A stretch of 27,500 nucleotides of DNA, from assembly GCA_002104895.1 (NCBI GenBank), contig MCFG01000069.1, positions 37,501-65,000 on the forward strand. The letters are read 5' to 3'. The stretch's first letter is position 1; every line of letters starts with the position of its first letter. The stretch comes from Anaeromyces robustus (lineage: Eukaryota > Neocallimastigomycota > Neocallimastigomycetes > Neocallimastigales > Neocallimastigaceae). The notes beneath the pieces were generated by a model. It worked only from the letters and a program-made list of their open reading frames with translations, ran no database searches and was not told where the DNA came from. A program made the position numbers and the translations under genes. Below, piece after piece: positions 1 to 11,241 of this stretch.

Positions 1-3000
1 TATTACCTTTATTAAATATTGGTTTATAATCCATATTATTATTATTGTTGTTGTTATTATTATTGTTATTAGATCTTTGAATATCAATTGGAATACTTGG
101 TAAATCCATATTCTCTTGAGAATAATTATGATTTATGGCAGGTAAGATATTATTGTTATTGTTATTGTTATTGTTATTATTATTGTTATTTCCATCATTC
201 ATTCCAGAATAAAGATAGTTTTGATTATTATTATTATTGTTATTGTTGTTATTGTTATTGTTATTATTATTCATTAATCTTGAATTAGATGAAATTAATG
301 GTGATAAATGAGATGATGATGAATTATTTGACATATTTGGATTAGCAGCAATTCTTTTAAGACGCTTTGAAGAATCATTAATATTAGTTTCTTTATGAGA
401 TGGTCTTCCTCTTGGACGATTTCCATTAGAATTAACATTATTGTTATTATTGCCATTATTTCTTAAATTATTATAATTACCATTATTATTCATTGAATTA
501 GAATTATAATTATTCATTTTTGATGACATCATAGAACCATTCATTTGTTGACCATTTGGTATCATATTAGAATGAGTAATTGGTGAGGTAGGTGGTGTAA
601 AAACAGCCATTGAATTAATTGATGATCTTCTTTCCATTATTATATCATCTTTCATATCACGATTATCTTTATAGATAAATATATATATATATTCATTTTA
701 AAAATATAATAATATAATAATAATATGTAATGAAATAAAATAAAATAAAAAAAATAAAAATAAAATTAATTATATATTATTTATATTAAAAATTTTAAAG
801 ATCATATTATTATTGTGATTGTCTTTATTAATAAATAAATATATATATATATTTTTTTACCTCTTTGTAACATATTATTATTGTCTTCATTTAATGGAGC
901 TAAAGATAAATCATTATTATTATTATTTTCCATTCTTAATGTTTGTTCGGCCAACAAAAATAAATTGGATAATTCATCTATATATATAAAAAAAATAATA
1001 TTTTATATATGATTAATAGAAATTTTAATATGATGGAGAAAATTTATAACGAATTATATTAATATTAATATTATTATTTATTATTATTATTTATTATTAT
1101 TTATTATTATATATAGAATTAAATTACTTTGTGGTTTTTGATTTTCTTCATTATTAGAAACATTTGGGAAATATTTATTATCATTATCATGATAATTATT
1201 ATTAGAATAATCACGATTTTGATTATAATTATAATCAAAATTATCTCTATTTTCACTTCTTAATTTGACAATTTCTTTATCTAATTTAGCAATTGCACTA
1301 TCTCTTCTATAAAGAATATTTTCCAATTCTATATTCTTTTCCCTTAAGGTAGTAATATCATTAACATAATTACGTTTCTATAAAAAAAAAAAAATTTGTT
1401 ATTATCAATTATATTTACTTAAATGTATACATACATATATATATTATATATATTATATTTAAATTTACCTTTTTTCTTAATTCTTCTAATGATCTTTTAA
1501 CTTCAATAAGGTCTCTATTAAGTTTATTTATCTATATTTAATTATTTAATTATTAATAAATTAATATCAAAATATTAATTCAATAATTCCATATTAAATA
1601 ATTTAAATAATTTTATTTTATAAATATTATATAATATTTCTTTTCTAGAATAATTTATTATAATATTATAATATTATTATTAATTTTAATATTTCTTATT
1701 TTTATTAAATGTCCTAATCCTAATAAAAATCTTTTTGATTGATATAAATATTATCCAATAAAATTATTTCTATATATTTTTTTACATTAATGTAGTAAAA
1801 TATATTTGTGATACATATACTAATACAATATTTATAACATTTACGTATTAGTGATACATTATTGTAAATGAGTTAATATATTAATAAATATGGAAAATTT
1901 TAATTAAATTATAACATCATATATTGGAATGTATATTAAAATATGTTTTTAATTTATTATTTAATTGTATTGGCATATTTTGATAAATGGATTATTTTCA
2001 AAAAAAAAAATTAAAAAGAAATTAATTATATTTTAAAATTATTGATTGGCCCAATAATTAACTTTTTTTTTTCTTTTTGTAAAAACTTTAATAAATTAGA
2101 AATATATAAATTCAATTAATTCTTTATATTATAATATATTGATTTCATTAATTAAAACAAATTTTAAAATTTTACTTTTTTTTAATTTATTGATTTTCAT
2201 TAATAATTGTTTATGTTTTAAAATTTTTCATCCAAAATGTTTAAAAAATTGAAAATTTTAAAAATACATGGTGAAAATTGTAGTATTTTTAAAAATTAAT
2301 ATTAAGAATATTTATTTAAAAATAAATAGTAATTTCTTTAATTAATTTTTTTAAATCATTTATATTATATTATTATTATTTTTTATTGACAGACATCAAT
2401 TTTTTTTTGTTGTGGTTATACTGTTTGTGGTTATTATTGTTGGTATTTTATTTTATTATATTTAATATTTTGATTTTCTATTATTGTAATTATTTTTAAT
2501 ATATATTTTCTTTGATTGTTATTTATTTTTAATATTTATATCAATTTTTAATTTTTAATTATATAATATTATAATATCTTTTTTTATTTTGTTTTGTATT
2601 GTATTGATTATATATGTCTATTATATCTTTTTTTTTTAACTTACAGAAGTTTTCTTATTTTGAATAGTATTTATTAATTCGCGGTTTGATAAATAAGCAT
2701 CATCCAATTTCTTTTCAGTAATCTTATTTCTTTCTTGTTGTTTAATTAATTCATTATTAACACTAAGATATTTTTCAAAAATGCCATATTTATCATTATC
2801 TTCCACTTCCTTTAATACTTCAGAATCCAAAATCTAAATTATTATATAAAAATAAAATTAATACGTTATAATAAATATTATAAATATTTTATATATAATA
2901 AAAAAAAAATTAAAATTAATATACCTTAAAATCTTTATAATTTTCTTTTGTTTCACCTGCTATTATGATATATAATTTTAAATAAATAATATTTTTTTAA

Positions 3001-3715
3001 TAATTATTATTTTTTAAAATAATAATAATAATAATTAAATATAAATATTATTTATATTTTTTATTATTAATTAAAAAAATATTCACTTTCAGTTAAGTTC
3101 TCCCTAATACTTAAATATAAATCCCATCCTTTATTAGAAGATAAAGACTTTATCTAAATTTTTATATAAAAAAATAATAAATATCATTAGTATCCAAGAA
3201 TTTTTTATTAGAAAAAAAAACCTTATTATATATAGCAATTATATTAATAACAGAATAAAAAATTCAACTCTTAAAATTATAATAAAATATTTAACATATA
3301 TTCTTTTCTTTTAATTTTTTATTTTGTCTTTTGTCGATAATGCCATTGAACTTACTTTTTCTTCAATTAATTTAAAAACTTTTCCAAATTCAGAACTATC
3401 ATTAATTCTATAATGTTGGTTATTATCATTTGAAGTTTCTAAGTCCTCATTATCTAAAGCTTTCTTACACATTTTCAAAAAACACTCAAGTTCCTACCTA
3501 TAATATAAATATTTTAATTTAAAAAAATATATATATTAATATTTTATAATGATTTCGCCATTTAAATAAATTATTCATTTTTTAAAATAAATTAATTAAA
3601 TAAATTTTAAAAATATAATTTTAAATTAAAAAATAAAAAAAAATAATATTATTACTATTAATAATAAAATGAAAATACACTAAGGCATATATAACACTCG
3701 GTAATATCGGTTTAT
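1..3715 (-). CDS. Coiled-coil, Asn-rich protein with an AT-hook (multi-exon, partial)
   Basis: Nine exons join in one frame on the minus strand (transcript order): 3715-3681, 3493-3356, 3153-3087, 2956-2925, 2833-2645, 1531-1469, 1377-1128, 977-861, 666-1, about 519 codons. All introns are GT-AG; the donors after 3681 (GTGTAT) and 3087 (GTGAAT) are weak. The product starts with a helical segment (KPILPSVIYALELECFLK), continues as a long charged coiled coil (exons 2833-1128, e.g. INKLNRDLIEVKRSLEEL, then TTLREKNIELENILYRR), then a short conserved-looking stretch ELSNLFLLAEQTLRMEN. The tail is Asn-rich with a Pro/Thr/Ser patch (FTPPTSPITHS), an AT-hook core RPRGRP (bases 401-418) and a basic stretch KRLKR. 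AT-hooks bind the minor groove of A+T-rich DNA, so a nuclear role is inferred. No start codon was found: the first exon opens in mid-codon, so upstream exons are missing. The left window edge cuts the gene, with a possible donor at 5-6. I do not recognise the family. Confidence 0.72.
401..418 (-). other. AT-hook motif (RPRGRP)
   Basis: On the minus strand these bases encode Arg-Pro-Arg-Gly-Arg-Pro, the canonical AT-hook core, followed by SHKET and, 15 or so residues on, by a basic KRLKR stretch. It lies between poly-Asn tracts of the partial gene at 1-3715. A single AT-hook gives only weak DNA binding and is usually an accessory to another domain, which I cannot see here. Confidence 0.6.
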
Positions 3716-6582
3716 CTATTTAAATATAAAGGTTATAAATATTTAAATTTATTAAAAAAAAGTATTCTTATTTTATACTATTTTCTTATTTCTTTTTTAA
3801 TAAGTTTTTATAATTTATATTTTTTTTAAATTTTTTTTTTACAAATTAATTTTTCGAATATTACTTTTAAAAAAAAAGTTTTATTTTTTTTTCTGAATAA
3901 ATCTAACTTTAAATCTTAAAAATATTTTTTTCTTTTTTAAATTAGTTTTAAATAAATATATATATTATATGTTTATTTAATAACAAAATTTATAATACAA
4001 AGAAAAAATATAAGGCTAAAAGATAAAAAGTTATATTAAGGTGTGATAATAATTGTTATGTATCTTTAAAAAAGTTACAATTATATGAATATATATAAAT
4101 AATAATAATGATATTAAAATTATTATTATTATAATTATTAATACTTGTTTTTTTTTTTTAAAAAAAAAATAAGACCTTTTTTTTGATATATATGAAATAT
4201 AAAAATTTTGTAAAAAAAAAATAAAAAAAATGAAAAAAAAATTTTTTTTTCTATTTTTTAAAAAAAAAAATTTTAAAAAAATAATTTAAAATTAAATACA
4301 TTGACAAATATATATAAATATATATATAAATTATATATTTAATATATTATAGATTAAATGAATATGTGTAAAATAAAAATTAAATAGTTAAATAAAAAAA
4401 GTTAAAGAAAAAAAAAATTTAAAAAATAAAAATATAAAAAAAAAAAGTATAATAAATAAAATTTTATTTATTTAATAATGTAATACAATAAATTATTTTA
4501 TTAATAAATATTAATTATTAATTATAAATAAAAAATGACTTATTATAAACATTTATATTATTATTAGTTATATTTAAAAAAAAATATATTTCTTATTTTT
4601 CAAAATATTAATGTCTAACTATAACCATAAACTCTTGAATAATTATATTTCTATTCCTTATTCTATATTTTATTATTATATATATATATAATTTTTTAAC
4701 ATTACTTTATTTTCTTTTTCTTTTTTTTTTTTTTTTTTTTTTCAATTGTTTCTTATTTTTTTTAAAGTTTTATAAATATATATTATAGTATATTGTAATA
4801 TATTACAATTAAATTAATTTTGAAAAATTTTTAAAATTATTTTTAAAAAAAAAAAAAGAAATTTTTTAAATATAGAATAATCAAAATATAATTTTGTACT
4901 TGATTATTCCAATAAATGGTGAAATAACAATAACAATAATATTTAAAAATTTTATTTTATTTTATTTTATTTTCTATTATTAAATTTTAATATAATAATT
5001 AATGGATAAAAGCATTCAATATTATTTTTTTCTATTTATAAAATAATAATAATAATAATAATAACTTATTGTAATTCACAATTACAATAAACTATTATTT
5101 TTTTGTAGATGACTAACAAAATGTTACTATTCTTAACTAATATAATAAAATCTTATGTACACTAAATTAATCATTATTTTATTCTTTTATTATTATTATT
5201 GCCTATTTAAACTATGACTAAAAACTTTAAATAAAATTATGAAAAAAAATTATTTTTCATTATCTTATTTTAGAATTACTATAAAAACTTTAAAATATAG
5301 ATAAATGATACAGCTCAATAAATTTAGTATTATTATTAAATATTAATAATGTCATTTCATTAATAATTTATTACATTTCTTTCCATCTATTTAATCGTTA
5401 TTATGTTATAAACATTAATTTATATTAAAAATTAACAATTTTATTATAGAAATAATTTTTTATACTATTTTATAATAATATATTAAAACAATAAAAATAT
5501 TTATTAATAACACACAAAAAAAAAAAATTCATCACTTCAAATTTTTTTAGCATATGAATAACCATATATTTTATTATTAATGATAAAAAAAAATCGTTAT
5601 CATTTAATATAATATAATATTATATAATATAAAAAAGATAATTATTTATTCATTTATTTCAAAAATATATATAATAAAAACTAAAAATTAAAAAAAAAAA
5701 GCTTCAATTAATAACTTTAAAATTAAAAAATTTTTTTTTTTTTTCATCAACAAATCATCTCTACACACAAAACAAAATGTACATAATGTAAATGTATACA
5801 TGATATTTCAGTTATTTTATTTTAAATCATCATCATTTATAATGACACTGTAAATAATATATTAATAGTCAACATAATTATATATGATACATAGTGTACA
5901 CTTATATTGTATTATATTGATATTATATAATATTATTATATTGTACTATTATAAAAAAAAATATTTAAAAAAAAAAACACTTCATTTTAAAATTTAAAAT
6001 TTGAAAAATAAAGAAAAAAAGGAAATAATTTACTTTTTTTTCTTTAAAATTAATATATGTTATACATTTCTTTATATAAACAGAATATATTATTTATATA
6101 TTGTATAAAAAAAAAAGAGAGAATTGTGTGATAAAATTAAAATGAAACATATGTTACCTGAAAATATTTAATCATACTCTTATTTAATTATTATAAAAAC
6201 ACCTTTTTTTTTTATCATTAAATTCTTTGGTCAAACAACACGATAAATTTTCAAAAAGAAAAAAAATATAAAATATTAAAAAAAAAAAAAAGTTTGTCCC
6301 TTCTTTTTTTTTTTAATTAGTTTTTAAAAATTGAAATTTTATTTTATAATAAAATACATAAGATATAATAATAAAATTCTTTTAAAAAAATTGATATTAA
6401 AAAAAAAATAGTTATAATTATCATTAAATCACTATACATTTCAATATATTTAAATATTTTTTAAAAACAAAACAAAATAAAATAAAATAATAAAGGAAAT
6501 ATGTATTAACTATTATATTTATTATTATATTATAATTAATTTAAAAATATTATGTATTCTAGATTTAAACATTTTATAATAT
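3716..6582. other. Gene-poor A/T spacer upstream of the coiled-coil gene
   Basis: This stretch is nearly all A and T with long homopolymer runs. It should contain the missing 5' exon(s) and promoter of the minus-strand coiled-coil gene, but I could not identify an exon with a start codon and a matching donor. A perfect hairpin lies at 5066-5090 (11-bp stem, 3-nt loop). Short open stretches near 4610, 5108 and 6142 end after a few codons or have no coding character. Confidence 0.5.
5066..5090. repeat. Perfect inverted repeat, 11-bp stem
   Basis: TTATTGTAATT and its exact reverse complement are separated by CAC. It sits in the spacer between the two divergent genes. No adjacent gene or element explains it; in such A/T-rich DNA short palindromes do arise by chance. 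Confidence 0.6.
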
Positions 6583-6584
6583 AT

Positions 6585-6658
<74 letters not shown>

Positions 6659-6672
6659 TTATTTATTTATTT

Positions 6673-6716
<44 letters not shown>

Positions 6717-6720
6717 TTAT
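6583..6720. repeat. (TTTA)n microsatellite
   Basis: Tandem TTTA units with a few TTA interruptions. The long open frame reading Leu-Phe-Ile-Tyr repeats across it is a product of the 4-bp repeat and is not a gene. Confidence 0.95.
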
Positions 6721-7370
6721 TAATACAATTTTTAATAAAATTACATTATTTATTATTATAATTCTTTTCTACAAGTTAAAAAATATATTTATATTAAAAA
6801 ATTAAAAATTTAAAAATTAAAATTAAAATAAAATTTAAAATTTTAATTATATTTATTAGATTTAAATGCTATTCTTAATATACAGAAAATATATTATTTA
6901 TAATATTTTTTGTATTTAAAACATTCTTTTATATATAATAGAAAGAATTTTTCTATTTAATTATTTAATTATTTTTAAAAAAAAATTTTTAATTTAATTT
7001 TTTATTTGATGATATAAACCAATCTTTTTAAAGTACTTTTATTATTTTATTTTATAAAAACCATCCATTATTACTATAATTTTAAAATTTTAAAATTTTA
7101 ACCAATAAAAAAAAAGGAATTTTATCCAATCATAATAGAAAATCTTTTTTTAATTGATATTCAAAGAAGTATTAAAAATGTAAATATAAAAAAAAAAAGT
7201 ATAAATAAAGTAAATATTAAATAAATGAATAAATAAATAAATAAACAAATAAATTTATAACTAATTTAAAATTTTAAATTTTTAAATTTTTAATTTTATA
7301 TTAAATTTTTAATTTTTATAATACTTATTTATTTATTTTCAATTCTTATCAAAAGTTCATTAATTAGTTG

Positions 7371-7374
<4 letters not shown>
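6721..7374. other. A/T spacer with three CCAAT pentamers
   Basis: No coding signal. CCAAT occurs in the same orientation at 7019-7023, 7102-7106 and 7126-7130. These could be binding sites for a CCAAT-binding complex, but no gene starts nearby, so function is doubtful. A short (AAAT)n run lies at about 7197-7252. Confidence 0.4.
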
Positions 7375-7424
<50 letters not shown>

Positions 7425-7565
7425 GTATAATTATTATTAGTATTATTATTATTAGTATTATTAGTATTATTATTATTATTATCATTAGTATTATTAGTAT
7501 TATCATTATTATCATTAGTATTATTATTATTATCATTAGTATGATTATTATTAGTATTATTATTA

Positions 7566-7613
<48 letters not shown>

Positions 7614-7637
7614 TTATTCATTATTCATTATTATTAT

Positions 7638-7710
<73 letters not shown>

Positions 7711-7769
7711 TTATAATTTATTATTATTTATTATTATTATTATTATTATAATTATTATTATTATTATTT
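7375..7769. repeat. (ATT)n trinucleotide repeat, interrupted
   Basis: Long imperfect ATT array with AGT, ATC and TCA interruptions. Poly-Ile/Leu and poly-Asn open frames on both strands come from the repeat and are not supported as genes. Confidence 0.95.
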
Positions 7770-8557
7770 ACTTGTTTTTTTTTTTTTTTTTAATTACATT
7801 TATTTCCATAGAATATGAAATCACTAAAATCCAATAAATACTTTTTTAAATTAATTTTAAGTTTTTATTTTCGAAAAATATGTAAAAATATAATTTCTTT
7901 AAAATGTTATCTAAATAATATTTAAAGATAAAAAGTTAAAACATTTAACAATTATTTCTTTTTATTATTATTATTATTATTATTATTTATAAGTATTTAC
8001 TTTTTTTTATTATATTTTTTTTTATTTTTTTTATTTATATCCATTGTTATTATTATTAAATAAACAAGAAAAAAAAACAAGCAAACATATAAATATCATA
8101 AATAATAGTATAACCATATGCATTGTCTTTAAAATATATATTAACTTTAATAGATAATTTGTAATTATCATTTGTAAATTATATTTAATTATATATTTAC
8201 AGATAGTAATATATAAAAACATAATGTATATATTTATGATATTAAATAAGTAACATGAAAAAAAAACAAGCAAAAATACAAATAATGAATCTTCATTAAA
8301 ATATATATAATTATAAAAAGCAGAATAATAAAAAACAATAATATAAAATATTCTTTATATTTCATTATTCATTAAATATTTATTATTTTTTATTATATAT
8401 AATAATAAAGTTTTTTGTATATAAATAAAAAACATACTTTTTAAATGAAATTAAAGTTTTAACTTATATGATTATGTATCTTCTTTTTTTTTTTCTTTTA
8501 TATACTAAATAAATTATATATTAATAGATTAAATACATACATTAATTATATGTATGT
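7770..8557. other. A/T spacer without a recognisable gene
   Basis: Homopolymer-rich. An 80-codon open frame on the minus strand (8031-8273) contains a crude internal repeat (LVFFSC then LFN at both ends) and otherwise only Ile/Leu/Tyr/Phe from A/T codons, so I do not call it. Confidence 0.5.
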
Positions 8558-8682
8558 ATTTATTAATGTATTTTTATTTATTTATTTGTTTATTTACTAT
8601 TTATTTATTTATTTTTACTTATTTATTAATATATTTTTATTTATTTATTTATTAATGTATTTTTATTTATTTGTTTATCTAT

Positions 8683-8766
<84 letters not shown>

Positions 8767-8826
8767 TATTATTAATTATTATTTATTTATTTATTTATTT
8801 AATATTATTAATTATTATTTATTTAT
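8558..8826. repeat. (TTTA)n microsatellite, compound
   Basis: TTTA units with TTTG, TTTT and TTA variants, with a duplicated AATATTATTAATTATT block towards the right end. The Leu-Phe-Ile-Tyr open frame is an artefact of the repeat. Confidence 0.95.
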
Positions 8827-10170
8827 TATGTTTATACAATAATTATTGATATTATAAATAATGTTAATAAATTATTTTCTTTATTTAATAAAGTTATTAT
8901 GTTTTATCTTTATATTTAAACATGAAACCTAATATTTTTTTGGATAAATAATAATAGTAATAAAACAAAAAACTTGAAGGTATTACAATCACAAATTATA
9001 ATAAGAAAAATATTCAATTATTTTATTATTTAATATTAATACTTTTTCCAATAAAAAATATATGAAATAACATAATAACATAATATGATTTAACGATTGT
9101 TTAATATTAATATTAAATAATAAAACAAAATTTAATATAATTTATTACTGTTTTTAATATATATAATTTGTTTTATAATAATAAAAAGATATTAATAACA
9201 AATCATTTCTTTTTCTTTATTATTATCATTATAATAATTATTATATAAAATAGCATTTTTGTACATACAAATATTATTTTTTATATTTTATTTTTTTTTC
9301 TTCTTATTATTATTATCAGTATTATCATTATTAATATTATCACCATATTAATCTAATTATTATTTTAATTTTAATATTTATCATTAAAAATCAATCAAAT
9401 ATACTATAAATTATTATAAAATTTTCCACTGTAAAATGAAACTCAACATAATAAAATTTATCTCCATAGAAATTTATCTCCATCAACCTTTATTTTTTCC
9501 TTTTTCTTTTTTTTTTTTTCTTCTTTTTTTTTTTAATTTATAATTATTTTAATACATTTGATATATTTTATATTATAATATTATTATAACTGCCTAATAT
9601 TATTTCATATATTTTAAAATTATTATAATTAGGTTTTTTTTTTCTATTTAATTTTTCTTTAGACTAGGATTAATCTTTATTTAAAAGTTTTTTTTTTATA
9701 AAGATTTTTTTTTAACATATTGAAAAGAATATATTAAACTTTCAATATCTTAATCTATTATATAGAATAATCAAATTATAAATATTTTTATTACTAATTA
9801 TATTAATTAATATAATTTTAAAATATATCAAAATTAATAAAATAATAATATTAAAACAAGGAAAGCTATGTATTATATACTTTTTTTTGTTTTGTTTTTT
9901 TTTCAATTTTTAATAACTTTAATTCATTATTAAAAAAACTTTAAATAAAAATTTTAAATATATTAAAATGTTTTTTATATGATTTAAATATAATGATATA
10001 TAATATTAATGAATAGGTTAAATAAAGTCCATTTTGTTTTTAGGGTTATGATTATATAAAAAGAAAAAATCAAAAAAACTGTTATGATTGTATAGAAAGA
10101 AAGTTGTACTTTTCATTTTTTTTTTTTTAAATAGAAGATTTATGATTTTATATATAAAATAGTATATAAT
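8827..10170. other. A/T spacer without a recognisable gene
   Basis: No coding island. A 13-bp direct repeat (AATTTATCTCCAT twice) lies at about 9458-9483 inside a short plus-strand open frame that runs into poly-T and poly-Phe; it is not supported as a gene. A pair of imperfect copies built on GTTATGATTRTATARAAAG lies near 10045-10105. Confidence 0.45.
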
Positions 10171-10247
10171 ATATTGATGAAAAAGAAATTTAAACAATAT
10201 TGATGAAAAAGAAATTTAAACAATATTGATGAAAAAGAAATTTAAAC
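10171..10247. repeat. Three tandem copies of a 26-bp unit
   Basis: Three virtually identical copies begin at about 10170, 10196 and 10222. The unit contains ATTGATGAAAAAGAAATTTA. It is not a multiple of three and its frames close quickly, so it is a minisatellite and not coding. Confidence 0.9.
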
Positions 10248-10349
10248 AAAAACTAATATAAATAAATAAATAAATAATAAATAGTTATTATATATTAAAA
10301 AATAATATTTATTAATAGTTGTTGTTTAAATTTTTTCCTTCAATTTGTT

Positions 10350-10380
<31 letters not shown>

Positions 10381-10567
10381 TTAATTTATTTATTTATTTA
10401 TTTATTTATTATGCTTATTCATTCATTTATTTGTTATTAATTTATTTATATAATTATTTATTCATTTATTTATTATTGATTTATTTACTTTATTATTTAT
10501 TATTTATTATTAATTTATATATTTATTTATTTATTTAATTATTTAATTATTTATTTATTTATTATTG
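10350..10567. repeat. (TTTA)n microsatellite, compound
   Basis: TTTA array with TTAT, TTCA and TTGA variants, about 0.7 kb upstream of the adaptin start codon. Confidence 0.92.
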
Positions 10568-10762
10568 ATTTATAAGAAATTAAAATTATATTATTGTATT
10601 TACATTAATGTAATAAAATTGTTTATTAAATTATTAGTATAATTATATTAAATAATTATTAAATTATTTATATAATAAGAAAAAAAAAATTTTTTTTTAA
10701 ATAAAGAATAAAAGATAAATTATTTATAAACAATAACACTAATATCACATTCATTTTAATTT

Positions 10763-10815
10763 TCATTAGAAGAAACTGAACATCTTTTTGTAAATATCAG
10801 AATAAAAAGCCTAAA
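10763..10815 (+). other. Short coding-like island upstream of the adaptin gene
   Basis: A plus-strand frame reads SLEETEHLFVNIRIKSLK and then stops. It follows a stretch resembling a 3' splice site (ttcattag), and a GTAAAT donor-like sequence lies inside it. Base composition is less extreme than its surroundings. It could be a 5'-UTR exon, a relic or chance. It has no start codon and no link to a gene. Confidence 0.2.
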
Positions 10816-11059
10816 ATAAATATATAATTATTTCTAATATATATAATAAAAAATAATATTTATATAAAAATATTAATATTATTAATATTATATTTTATTA
10901 TATCAACAAATGTATAATACTTAAAATATTAAATTTTTTTTATATATTTTATTTACTTATTATAATTTTATAAAAATATTATAAATGCTAACAAATTTTA
11001 TTTTTTTATTATTTTTTTTATTTAACTATATCATATTATATCATATCATATTATATGCA

Positions 11060-11241
11060 TTTTATAAATACATTTTTTTTTATTTTAAAAAGATAGAATT
11101 ATTTTTCTTCTAATTAAGGAAAATAAAGAAATTTTTCAAGATACCAATTTATTTTTTTTTTTTACCCATATATAATTCTCATTTAAAATTTCATTCTTTT
11201 TTATTTTATTTATATAAAGTTAAAAATAATAAAATATCAAG
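11060..11241 (+). promoter_or_regulatory. Probable promoter / 5' leader of the AP-1 sigma gene
   Basis: This is the stretch directly before the proposed start codon. It has alternating poly-T and poly-A runs, a TATATAA-like element near 11170 (cccatatataattctc) and an A-rich leader ending aaaatatcaagATG. Assigned by position; no transcription start can be read from the sequence. Confidence 0.35.

Noticed and set aside
6552-6761. 69-codon plus-strand frame of repeating Leu-Phe-Ile-Tyr; similar frames at 8550-8849 and 22577-22852
   Set aside because: They are translations of (TTTA)n microsatellites, with no other sequence content or conserved motif.
7360-7837. Poly-Asn (minus) and poly-Ile (plus) open frames
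   Set aside because: Both arise from the same (ATT)n array read on opposite strands.
8031-8273. 80-codon minus-strand frame with a repeated LVFFSC motif
   Set aside because: Composition is that of background A/T DNA; the repeat comes from two A-run plus CAAGCAAA sequences. No membrane-protein family or splice context supports it.
1780-10610. A shared near-palindrome TTTACATTAATGTA at about 1786 and 10598
   Set aside because: In DNA this A/T-rich a match of about 20 bases between two places in 27 kb is expected by chance.
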